A program made the position numbers and the translations under genes. 7,494 bases of DNA. Origin: Desulfobacterales bacterium. GTDB lineage: Bacteria > Desulfobacterota > Desulfobacteria > Desulfobacterales > UBA2174_A. Below are positions 1 to 5,496 of this stretch, piece by piece; the stretch's first letter is position 1, and each line of letters begins with the position of its first letter. The notes under the pieces were generated by a model. The model ran no database searches, was not told the DNA's origin, and worked only from the letters and a program-made list of their open reading frames with translations. Where the stretch lies: positions 1-7,494 of the forward strand of contig JALOPD010000168.1 of the NCBI GenBank assembly GCA_025454075.1, given 5' to 3'.

Positions 1-1
1 C

Positions 2-703
2 GAAATCGCCAACATATGCGAACGGGTCGGCGCCAGCGTGAGCGATGTGCGGCGTGGGATCGGGGCCGACCACCGCATCGGCTACCACTTCATCTACCCC
101 GGGGTGGGCTACGGCGGTTCGTGCTTCCCCAAGGACGTCAAGGCGCTCATCACCACGGCCCGCGCCAGCGGCTACGAGCCCGAGCTGATCACTGCCGTGG
201 ATGCCGTCAACGACCGGCAAAAGCAGGTCCTGGGGCGCAAGATCGCGGATTACTTCGCCGATCAGGGCGGGGTTTCCGGCCGACAGCTCGCGCTCTGGGG
301 GCTGGCCTTCAAGGCCAACACCGACGACATGCGCGAGGCATCCTCGCTCGCGCTCATCGCGGAGCTCACCGCCGCCGGCATGCAGATCCGGGCCTACGAC
401 CCCGTGGCGGCCGGCCGGGCACGCGAAATTCTGAAGTCCAACCCCGCCGTCCGGATCTGCGAGCAGCAGTACGAGGCGCTGGAGGGCGCCGACGCCCTGG
501 CGGTGGTGACCGACTGGAACCAGTTCCGCAACCCGGATTTCGGCCGCGTGCGACGGCTGCTCTCGGCGCCGATCATCTTCGACGGCCGCAACCTTTACGA
601 CCCGGACGCCGTTGCCGGCATGGGCTTCGCCTATTTCAGCATCGGGCGCGCACCGGCCCGGCCAGCCCTCGGCGCAGGGATTCGCCCGGGCAAAAGCCTC
701 TAA
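2..703 (+). CDS. ugd: UDP-glucose 6-dehydrogenase, C-terminal part (5' truncated by window edge)
   Basis: This enzyme oxidises UDP-glucose twice with NAD+ to UDP-glucuronate, a cytosolic precursor for capsule, exopolysaccharide and LPS sugars. The frame is open from the window edge, giving 233 visible residues of a family usually about 400-450 long; the N-terminal Rossmann NAD domain is missing. Visible residues 1-27 match the central helix (ANICERVGA, then RRGIG and RIG). Residues 33-45 hold the catalytic block PGVGYGGSCFPKD, with the nucleophilic Cys at 41 and the conserved Lys at 44. The C-terminal UDP-binding domain follows (GLAFKANTDDMREASS, YDPVA, ALAVVTDW, DGRNLYDP), then FSIGR near the end. 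Assignment to the UDP-glucose/GDP-mannose dehydrogenase superfamily is certain; the GGSCFPKD block and FSIGR ending favour the UDP-glucose enzyme. It is probably cotranscribed with the small secreted protein 10 nt downstream. Confidence 0.96.
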   Translation, partial: EIANICERVGASVSDVRRGIGADHRIGYHFIYPGVGYGGSCFPKDVKALITTARASGYEPELITAVDAVNDRQKQVLGRKIADYFADQGGVSGRQLALWGLAFKANTDDMREASSLALIAELTAAGMQIRAYDPVAAGRAREILKSNPAVRICEQQYEALEGADALAVVTDWNQFRNPDFGRVRRLLSAPIIFDGRNLYDPDAVAGMGFAYFSIGRAPARPALGAGIRPGKSL

Positions 704-713
704 ATGGGGTGTT

Positions 714-1142
714 ATGAATTGGTTGCGCAACCGCACGGCGTGCCGCGCATGCCTGTCGGCCTTCATCGTGGCGGCGGCGTGGCCGCTGGGCGCCGCTGAT
801 TTCCTCTACACCTGGGGCCCGAGCCCGGCCGCCGGCCTGAGCGGCTACCGGGTCTATCAGCGCATGGAAGAAGCGCCCTACGAACTGCTTGCCGAAGTCG
901 ATGTGGCGGACCTCGATGACCCAGCTCGGCCCAGCTACCTGGTCACCGGCCTTCAGGACGGCGGCGTCTACCACCTCGCCGCCGCTTCCGTGACGGCGTC
1001 CGGCGAGGAAGGCACCCTTTCCGACCAGACCTGCATCACCAACAACGGCCAGGTGGTGGCGTGCCCGGACAAAGATCAGGACAAGGACCAGAACGGGGCG
1101 GTCGTCTTCATCAGCTGCTTCATCAGCGCCGCGAACCGTTGA
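714..1142 (+). CDS. Small secreted protein with one fibronectin type III-like domain
   Basis: A 142-residue exported protein of unknown role. Residues 1-28 look like a Sec signal peptide: basic start (NWLRNR), hydrophobic core (LSAFIVAAAWPLG), then a likely cleavage near GAA/DF. Residues about 30-105 have the FN3 beta-sandwich pattern: LYTWGPSP, GLSGYRVYQR, YLVTGLQDGGVYHLAAASV, SGEEGTLSD. Two cysteines (107 and 117) flank a short linker, followed by an acidic repeat (DKDQDKDQ). The end is FISCFISAANR, which resembles the CFI(A/S)xAA box at the C terminus of many exported Desulfobacterota proteins but lacks the hydrophobic segment that normally follows. The start at 714 is chosen because the signal peptide begins there. 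The GGGG at 706-709 is only a weak ribosome site, so coupling to the dehydrogenase is likely. The function is not recognisable; adhesion or polysaccharide binding would be a guess. Confidence 0.72.
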   Translation: MNWLRNRTACRACLSAFIVAAAWPLGAADFLYTWGPSPAAGLSGYRVYQRMEEAPYELLAEVDVADLDDPARPSYLVTGLQDGGVYHLAAASVTASGEEGTLSDQTCITNNGQVVACPDKDQDKDQNGAVVFISCFISAANR

Positions 1143-1153
1143 TGCACTTTTTT
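1121..1153 (+). terminator. Possible intrinsic terminator overlapping the FN3 gene stop
   Basis: CATCAGC (1121-1127) pairs with GTTGATG (1138-1144), seven pairs including one G-U, across a 10-nt loop. Three nucleotides later comes a run of six T (1148-1153). The hairpin contains the TGA stop codon. The position fits the end of the dehydrogenase-FN3 transcript. The stem is short and only moderately GC-rich, so this is a candidate only. Confidence 0.35.
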
Positions 1154-1190
1154 CTTGATTTATTTGAAAAAATTGGGGAAAACATGGAGC

Positions 1191-1208
1191 AACGAAATCG
1201 GGGCGGCT
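1191..1208 (+). repeat. Left copy of an 18-bp inverted repeat
   Basis: AACGAAATCGGGGCGGCT occurs here, and its exact reverse complement is at 1531-1548. Identity stops sharply on both sides of the 18 bp. The two copies bracket a 358-nt segment. Confidence 0.85.
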
Positions 1209-1416
1209 TTTATTCAGAAATGAATACAAGGCCGGCTGCCTTCGAAATCACCGGCACCCAGACAGTTTCGGCGACAAACGAAACGCTCGGTGCACCCATC
1301 GCGGTATTGCGGCGTAATCCGGGGCTGGATTTTCCATGCGGCGTCGCGAGGAGGAGAACAGGTACCGGGATACAAAGGGGTGATTTCAGGCTTCCCGCAG
1401 CAGCACTCAACGGGCG

Positions 1417-1551
1417 TTAGCGGACAAGTGCGGATTCAAGTGGTGGCTGAGAGCCAAAAATGGCTGACTGAGCCACCGAACGAAAGCGTGCCGCGATCGC
1501 CTGGGCGCGGGAAATGTCATCAGCCGGCAGAGCCGCCCCGATTTCGTTCAT
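1417..1551 (-). CDS. Doubtful 44-residue small ORF behind amrB
   Basis: On the minus strand an ATG overlaps the amrB stop by one base (TGATG), and the frame stays open for 44 codons to TAA. The predicted product begins MNEIGAALPADD and continues as an alanine- and arginine-rich, helix-like stretch (RAQAIAARFRSVAQ), then becomes low-complexity. I recognise no family. Support is the stop-start overlap typical of coupled genes. Against it: short length, no known motif, and a stem-loop (1442-1477) inside it. The first codons coincide with the 18-bp repeat, whose other copy reads NEIGAA in the frame behind the FN3 gene. It may be a true small protein, a gene fragment or chance. Confidence 0.22.
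   Translation of the reverse strand: MNEIGAALPADDISRAQAIAARFRSVAQSAIFGSQPPLESALVR
1442..1477. terminator. Stem-loop between convergent genes
   Basis: GGTGGCT (1442-1448) pairs exactly with AGCCACC (1471-1477). An inner AGCC (1452-1455) pairs with GGCT (1462-1465) around an A-rich six-base loop. It sits downstream of both the FN3 gene and amrB, where a transcript end is expected. No T run follows on either strand, so it is not a classical rho-independent terminator; it could be a transcript-protecting or rho-associated structure. Confidence 0.3.
1531..1548 (-). repeat. Right copy of the 18-bp inverted repeat
   Basis: AGCCGCCCCGATTTCGTT is the exact reverse complement of 1191-1208. It begins two bases beyond the amrB stop codon in the direction of that gene, so it lies in the 3' region of the amrB transcript. 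Confidence 0.85.
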
Positions 1552-2414
1552 CAAAACAGAACCCCGACGTACCCCACAAAGCTGTCCCCCGGACTGCGGT
1601 CATAACTGGTGGCGTAGCCGATCGACTCCGCCGTCGTGGCCCCCAGGTGCTTGCCGGCCTCGATCGCGGCCGCTGCCGCCCCCGGGCAGCAGGCGTTCTG
1701 GTTCTCCAAGGCCTCCGCCATCAACCGCCTGGGGTCGAGGTCCAGCATGGCCTCTATGACCCGGCGGTCGTTCTCCTGCTTTACCCAAGCCACCGCTGAA
1801 GAACCGCTCCCGTGTCCGCCAAACCCGTAGTTGCCCCCGTAGTGCGTCAGGTCGGTGGAGCCGATCACCTTCAGCGTCAGCCCCAGCCGCCGGCAGGTTT
1901 CGACCACCGCCTGCCCGATCTGCAGCGAGGCATCGGTCGGAGGGACCCCCAGGGCCAGGATTTTCGCATCCGGGAAGAAATACTTGATGAACGGCAGCTG
2001 CAGCTCGATGGTGTTGTCCTGGGTGAAGCGATCGGGCATCTCGAGGCGGAAAGGGAACCGCCGGGTCATCTCGGCGGCCAGCTCCTCCGCCACCAGCAGG
2101 TTGCCGAAAGGGGTTTCCCACGCGCCGATAGGCATCATGATGTTCGGGGAGGCGGCGTGCAGGTGCATGCCGAAAACCGCGATCACATCCGGCGCCGGGG
2201 GCCCGGCCTTTTTCAGGCAGTGGATCACGCTGCAGGCGATCGCACCCGAAAAATACCAGCCCGCGTGCGGCAGGATGCCGCCGACGGGGTTCGGGTTGCG
2301 GGGCGGCGAAATGCGGCTCTTTTCGATGAAGCCTCTTATCTCCGCCTCGCATTCGGAGGCCCGGGCCGGGTACCAGCTGCCGGCAAACACGGCGCGTCTG
2401 AGCGTGGGCTGCAT
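1551..2414 (-). CDS. amrB: MEMO-family protein (AmmeMemoRadiSam system protein B)
   Basis: A 287-residue cytosolic protein of the MEMO1 family, full length for the group. The family has a fold related to class III extradiol dioxygenases. In bacteria and archaea it is often encoded with AMMECR1 and a radical SAM protein; its reaction there is not established to my knowledge. Visible landmarks: RRAVFAGSWYP at 6-16, HAGW with H50, H84 in FGMHLH followed by WETPFG (99-104), DLTHYGG with D188 and H191, and NACCPGAAAAAI with C242/C243. H50, H84 and C242 correspond to the two His and one Cys of the human MEMO1 metal site. Two deviations: the usual EHSxE block reads DNTIE (Asn at 134), and the usual CG is CC. 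The ATG at 2414 follows a very strong ribosome site. Neither partner gene lies in the window, so it stands alone between convergent and divergent neighbours. Confidence 0.92.
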   Translation of the reverse strand: MQPTLRRAVFAGSWYPARASECEAEIRGFIEKSRISPPRNPNPVGGILPHAGWYFSGAIACSVIHCLKKAGPPAPDVIAVFGMHLHAASPNIMMPIGAWETPFGNLLVAEELAAEMTRRFPFRLEMPDRFTQDNTIELQLPFIKYFFPDAKILALGVPPTDASLQIGQAVVETCRRLGLTLKVIGSTDLTHYGGNYGFGGHGSGSSAVAWVKQENDRRVIEAMLDLDPRRLMAEALENQNACCPGAAAAAIEAGKHLGATTAESIGYATSYDRSPGDSFVGYVGVLF

Positions 2415-2418
2415 GAGG

Positions 2419-2427
2419 CACCTCCTT
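2419..2427 (-). promoter_or_regulatory. Strong Shine-Dalgarno site of amrB
   Basis: Read on the minus strand this is AAGGAGGTG, close to the full anti-16S complement. The GGAGG core is 6 nt from the ATG at 2414. It fixes the amrB start and implies efficient translation. Confidence 0.85.
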
Positions 2428-2522
2428 CGCGGGTTGAAACGTCCGGGGGGGTGGGATGGTTCGAAACGCCGGCGGAAGGCCAGAAATTAGGATAAAGGTA
2501 CAGCCGCCCGGACCGTTTGACA

Positions 2523-2550
2523 ACTGATTTTTCGAACACTGATTTTTCGA
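2523..2550. repeat. 13-bp direct repeat in the amrB-nifU intergenic region
   Basis: ACTGATTTTTCGA occurs at 2523-2535 and again at 2538-2550, separated by AC, giving a 15-bp period. A further TTCGAA lies at 2461-2466. The AT-rich pair stands out in GC-rich surroundings. A 15-bp period is not an integral number of helix turns, so a cooperative operator is not obvious; a slippage duplication is equally possible. Confidence 0.75.
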
Positions 2551-2586
2551 GCACCTGCCCCGCCGACCCTTCACGGTCTGGTTATC

Positions 2587-2603
2587 GGCAGGCATCGCCT
2601 GCC
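2587..2603. repeat. Perfect 7-bp hairpin
   Basis: GGCAGGC and GCCTGCC are separated by ATC, so a tight GC-rich hairpin can form on either strand. No T run follows. It lies about 100 nt upstream of nifU and within the probable leader of amrB. It could be an attenuating structure or a protein-binding palindrome. Confidence 0.6.
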
Positions 2604-2641
2604 TCGAGCAACTCCCTTTGCCGCCTGCGCCCTTCCCCCTC

Positions 2642-2670
2642 CTGTCCAATCCCGAAAGCGTGATTATACT
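2642..2670 (+). promoter_or_regulatory. Weak candidate promoter reading toward nifU
   Basis: TATACT (2665-2670) matches five of six -10 positions. The corresponding -35 position, 17 bp upstream, is CTGTCC, a poor match. It overlaps the minus-strand -10 box on the opposite strand, so the two promoters would compete for RNA polymerase. The poor -35 suggests an activator or another sigma factor, if the promoter is used. Confidence 0.35.
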
Positions 2671-2691
2671 TTCGACATAAATTCATGACAC
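2663..2691 (-). promoter_or_regulatory. Candidate promoter reading toward amrB
   Basis: On the minus strand TATAAT (2668-2663) matches the sigma-70 -10 consensus exactly. A GTGTCA (2691-2686) lies 17 bp upstream and matches 4 of 6 positions of the -35 box. Transcription would begin near 2656, giving amrB a leader of about 240 nt that includes the hairpin and direct repeats. Confidence 0.45.
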
Positions 2692-2703
2692 ACGGAGGGA
2701 GCC

Positions 2704-3531
2704 ATGTGGGAATACACCGACAAGGTCAAAGACCATTTTCTCAACCCGCGCAATGTCGGGGTGATCGAAGACGCCGACGGGGTGGGCGAAGTCGGCTCGA
2801 TCGCCTGCGGGGATGCGCTGACTTTCTATTTCAAGCTCGACGAGAGCGGCCGCATCAAGGACGCCAAGTTTCAGACCTTCGGCTGCGCCAGCGCGATCGC
2901 ATCGTCCTCGGCCCTGACCGAGATGGTCATCGGCAAGACCCTGGACGAGGTGGCCAAGATCACCAACGACGACATCGCCGGCTACCTGGGGGGCCTGCCC
3001 AAGGAAAAGATGCACTGCTCGGTCATGGGACGCGAGGCCCTGGAAAAGGCCATCTCCTGCTACCGCGGGCAGGCCGACAAGAAGATCGAGGGTGAAATCG
3101 TCTGCGAGTGTTTCGGCGTGACCGACCGGGAGATCGAGCGGGTCGTCCGGGAAAACCGGCTCAAGACCATCGGGGACGTCACCGACTACGTCAAGGCCGG
3201 GGGCGGCTGCGAAAAATGCCACGACCGCATCCAGGAAATCATCGACAGTGTGCTGGGAGCGCCCCGCCTGGTGCCCATAAAGCCACGGGCGCTTACCAAC
3301 CTCCAGAAGATCAAGCTGATCGAGGAGAGCATCGAACGCGAGATCAACCCGACGCTGAAGAAGGACGCGGGCCGGCTGGAGCTGGTGGATGTCGACGGCA
3401 ACCGGGTCGTGGTGCGGCTGGGCGGCACCTGCGCCAGCTGCGCCAAGTCCCACATCACGCTCAAGCACTACGTCGAGAACAAGCTGCGCGAGCTGGTGAG
3501 CCCGGAGCTGGTGGTGGAGGAGGTGCAGTGA
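2704..3531 (+). CDS. nifU: Fe-S cluster assembly scaffold NifU (three-domain form)
   Basis: A 275-residue cytosolic scaffold on which iron and NifS-derived sulfur are built into Fe-S clusters. All three NifU domains are present. The N-terminal IscU-like domain (about 1-125) has C35, C61 and C105 with D37, the labile-cluster site. The central [2Fe-2S] ferredoxin-like domain (about 130-180) has CEC at 134-136 and CEKC at 169-172. The C-terminal Nfu domain (about 200-270) has CASC at 243-246. The length is slightly below that of the Azotobacter protein. The ATG at 2704 follows GGAGG and begins with MWEYTDKVKDHF, typical for the family. It overlaps nifS, so the two are one transcription unit. No nitrogenase gene is visible, and this form also serves as a general Fe-S scaffold in several anaerobic lineages. 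Confidence 0.97.
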   Translation: MWEYTDKVKDHFLNPRNVGVIEDADGVGEVGSIACGDALTFYFKLDESGRIKDAKFQTFGCASAIASSSALTEMVIGKTLDEVAKITNDDIAGYLGGLPKEKMHCSVMGREALEKAISCYRGQADKKIEGEIVCECFGVTDREIERVVRENRLKTIGDVTDYVKAGGGCEKCHDRIQEIIDSVLGAPRLVPIKPRALTNLQKIKLIEESIEREINPTLKKDAGRLELVDVDGNRVVVRLGGTCASCAKSHITLKHYVENKLRELVSPELVVEEVQ

Positions 3532-4703
3532 TGACGAACGTCGTTTACCTCGACAACAACGCCACCACCAGGGTGGACCCGCAGGTGCTGGAGGCCATGC
3601 TGCCCTATTTCTCCGACTACTACGGCAACCCCTCCAGCATGCACTCCTTCGGCGGCGGGGTGGCCGCCCACATCCGCACGGCGCGCGAGCAGCTCGCCTG
3701 CCTGATCGGCGCCTCCGCCGACGAAATCGTCTTCACCAGCTGCGGTACCGAGAGCGACAGCACGGCCATCCGCGCGGCCATCGAATCCTACCCCGCCAAG
3801 CGGCATATCGTCACCTCGCGCGTGGAGCATCCGGCCGTCAAGAACCTGTTCGAAGTCCTCGCCAAGAAGGGCTACCGCACGACCTTCGTGCCGGTGGACG
3901 GCCGGGGGCGGCTGGACCTCGACGCCCTCTACGACAGCTTGAGCGACGACACCGCCATCGTGAGCCTCATGTGGGCCAACAACGAAACCGGGGTGATCTT
4001 CCCGGTCGAGGAGATCTCCCGCAGGGTCAAGGAGCGCGGCATCGTCTTCCACACGGATGCGGTGCAGACGGTGGGCAAGATCCCCATCGACCTCGCGGAC
4101 ACCGGGGTCGACATGCTCTCGCTCTCGGGCCACAAGATCCACGGCCCCAAGGGGATCGGCGCGCTCTACATCCGCAAGGGCACGAAATTCGCCCCCTTCA
4201 TGATCGGCGGCCACCAGGAGAAGGGCCGCCGCGGCGGGACCGAGAACACGGCCGCCATCGTCGGCCTGGGCCGGGCGGCCGAGCTGGCGAAGCAACGCCT
4301 GGACGCCAGCGACTACCGCTGCGTGAGCGAGCTGAGGGACCGGCTGGAGAACGCCCTCCTGGCCGGCGTGCCCAACACCATGGTGAACGGCGACCGGGAG
4401 CACCGGCTGCCCAACACCTCGAGCATCGCCTTCGAGTACGTGGAGGGAGAGGCCATCCTGCTCATGCTGAACGAGCACGGGATCTGCGCCTCCTCGGGGT
4501 CGGCCTGCACCTCGGGCTCGCTCGAGCCCTCCCACGTGCTGCGGGCCATGGGGGTCCCGTTCACCGCGGCGCACGGCTCGATCCGCTTCAGCCTGAGCCG
4601 CTACACCACGGCCGGGGAAATCGACCTCGTCCTGGAGAAGCTCCCGCCGATCATCGCCCGGCTGAGGCAGATGTCGCCCTTCTGGGCTAAAAGAACAGCG
4701 TAA
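3531..4703 (+). CDS. nifS: Cysteine desulfurase NifS
   Basis: A 390-residue PLP-dependent class V aminotransferase-fold enzyme that converts L-cysteine to alanine and passes the sulfur as a persulfide to NifU. Visible landmarks: VYLDNNATTRVDP at 4-16, GNPSS (32-36), the PLP-stacking His 100 in RVEHPA, NNETG (150-154), HTDAVQT with D176 and Q179, and the PLP Schiff-base lysine K202 in SGHKIHGPKG. RRGGTENT follows at 233-240, and the sulfur-accepting cysteine C326 lies in SSGSACTSGS. The short active-site loop before SLEPSHVL marks group I (NifS/IscS) rather than SufS. The start ATG shares its A with the nifU stop (TGATGA), with GGAGG 7 nt upstream inside nifU. This implies translational coupling and balanced amounts of scaffold and sulfur donor. 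Nothing appears missing. Confidence 0.97.
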   Translation: MTNVVYLDNNATTRVDPQVLEAMLPYFSDYYGNPSSMHSFGGGVAAHIRTAREQLACLIGASADEIVFTSCGTESDSTAIRAAIESYPAKRHIVTSRVEHPAVKNLFEVLAKKGYRTTFVPVDGRGRLDLDALYDSLSDDTAIVSLMWANNETGVIFPVEEISRRVKERGIVFHTDAVQTVGKIPIDLADTGVDMLSLSGHKIHGPKGIGALYIRKGTKFAPFMIGGHQEKGRRGGTENTAAIVGLGRAAELAKQRLDASDYRCVSELRDRLENALLAGVPNTMVNGDREHRLPNTSSIAFEYVEGEAILLMLNEHGICASSGSACTSGSLEPSHVLRAMGVPFTAAHGSIRFSLSRYTTAGEIDLVLEKLPPIIARLRQMSPFWAKRTA

Positions 4704-4711
4704 CGGAAGAA

Positions 4712-4790
4712 AAAACCGTTAAACGGTTGATTCGTGAAACAGGAGAACGGAACCCCGCCCCTTTAAGCGAATCGACTGTTTAACGGTTTT
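4712..4790. terminator. Bidirectional terminator-like inverted repeat between nifS and hypB
   Basis: Two 23-nt arms (4712-4734 and 4768-4790) are complementary at 21 of 23 positions around a 33-nt spacer. In the plus-strand (nifS) transcript both mismatches become G-U pairs, so the stem is fully paired. In the hypB direction a run of six T follows the stem (complement of 4710-4715). In the nifS direction the stem ends in TTTT, followed by CAG and another TTTT. The right arm contains the hypB stop codon (4780-4782). The left arm alone holds a perfect 7+1+7 palindrome, AACCGTT-A-AACGGTT (4714-4728). The convergent position makes termination the likely role. Confidence 0.75.
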
Positions 4791-5496
4791 CAGTTTTCGG
4801 TTTAAGCGTTTTAGCTTTTATCCTGTCCCGCAGCCACACCACCCACGCATCCATGCCCGCCCCGGTGCGGGCGGAGATTTCGAAGACCGGCATGGCCGGG
4901 TTCACCTGGCGGATGTAGGCCACGGCCTGGTCCTTGTCGTAGTCGAGATGCGGCAGCAGGTCGATCTTGTTCAGGATCGCCGCATCGCAGGTCCTGAACA
5001 TCGTGGGGTATTTCACCGGTTTGTCTTCGCCCTCGGTCACGCTCAGGACCACCACCCGCGCGTCCTCGCCGATGTCGAACTCCGCCGGGCAGACCAGATT
5101 GCCCACGTTTTCCACGATCAACAGCTCGATCGCGTCGAGGTCGATGTCGTCCGCGGCCTTCTCGATCACGTGGGCCGCCAGGTGGCAGTCGCCGCCGAAG
5201 GCGTCGGTGTTCACCTGGACCACCGGGGCGCCGGTGACCGCCAGCCGGTCCGCGTCGTGGGTGGTGGAGACGTCGCCCACGATGACCGCCGCCTTGACCC
5301 CCGGCATGAGGCGCTCGAGGGTTTTCTGCAGGGTCGTGGTCTTGCCGGAGCCGGGGGAGCTCATGACGTTGATCACGAAAACCCCTTTTTCGGCAAACCG
5401 CCGGCGGTTCTGCTCGGCCATGCGTTCGTTGACGGCCAGGACCCGGCTGACGACCTTGATCTCCCGCGTGGGCTTTTTACTCTCCACTGTCTTCAT
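4780..5496 (-). CDS. hypB: Hydrogenase nickel-incorporation GTPase HypB
   Basis: A 238-residue SIMIBI-class GTPase that, with HypA, inserts nickel into the [NiFe]-hydrogenase large subunit. Motifs: P-loop SSPGSGKTT (46-54), GDVSTTHDADR (75-85), the dimer-interface metal site with C104-H105 in GGDCHLAAH and C136 in NLVCPAEF, EGEDKPVKYP (155-164), and the guanine-specificity motif NKID at 176-179. The N terminus has neither the CxxCGC motif nor the histidine-rich nickel-storage stretch of some homologues. The start at 5496 is preferred over an in-frame ATG at 5565 because GAGGAGG lies 6 nt upstream and the product begins in register with the family; the longer form would overlap hypA by 89 nt. 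With this start it overlaps hypA by 20 nt. The last residues (KTLKPKTENR) come from an A-rich tail that runs into the terminator. Confidence 0.95.
   Translation of the reverse strand: MKTVESKKPTREIKVVSRVLAVNERMAEQNRRRFAEKGVFVINVMSSPGSGKTTTLQKTLERLMPGVKAAVIVGDVSTTHDADRLAVTGAPVVQVNTDAFGGDCHLAAHVIEKAADDIDLDAIELLIVENVGNLVCPAEFDIGEDARVVVLSVTEGEDKPVKYPTMFRTCDAAILNKIDLLPHLDYDKDQAVAYIRQVNPAMPVFEISARTGAGMDAWVVWLRDRIKAKTLKPKTENR

Larger units (their letters stand above)
1143..1550. other. Intergenic stretch without a convincing gene
   Basis: About 400 nt lie between two convergent genes. The first 90 nt are clearly AT-richer than the surroundings (T and A runs at 1148-1172), and the rest is ordinary GC-rich sequence. 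No open frame here has a recognisable motif. The stretch holds an 18-bp inverted repeat, a stem-loop at 1442-1477 and a 44-codon minus-strand frame that starts in the amrB stop. It could be the remnant of a decayed gene or a small non-coding insertion; the sequence does not decide. Confidence 0.6.
2415..2703. promoter_or_regulatory. Divergent control region between amrB and nifU
   Basis: These 289 nt contain no gene I can support. Content in order: the amrB ribosome site, a 13-bp direct repeat (2523-2550), a GC-rich hairpin (2587-2603), overlapping divergent promoter candidates (about 2642-2691), and the nifU ribosome site (GGAGG at 2694-2698, 5 nt before the ATG). I see no clear IscR-type palindrome. 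Confidence 0.6.

Noticed and set aside
1140..1218. Possible readthrough or selenocysteine at the FN3 TGA stop, giving a short hydrophobic-basic tail (CTFFLIYLKK)
   Set aside because: The hydrophobic stretch is too short for a membrane helix, no selenocysteine insertion hairpin is evident, and a terminator-like hairpin overlaps the stop.
1142..1420. A 92-codon plus-strand frame whose ATG overlaps the FN3 stop as ATGA
   Set aside because: The product has no recognisable motif, begins in an AT-rich segment and lacks a ribosome site of its own. The overlap can arise by chance because TGATG is short.
1600..2649. Alternative minus-strand frame over amrB that extends through the upstream control region
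   Set aside because: It is a shifted shadow of amrB rich in Arg, Gly and Pro. The true frame has MEMO motifs and a strong ribosome site.
3468..4574. Long open frame on the strand opposite nifS
   Set aside because: It is a typical GC-rich antisense frame with low-complexity His/Gly/Val/Arg content, and it lies entirely against the certain nifS and nifU coding frames.
2704..4703. A nitrogen-fixation cluster
   Set aside because: Only nifU and nifS are present, with no nitrogenase structural or cofactor genes, and this pair commonly serves general Fe-S assembly in anaerobes.
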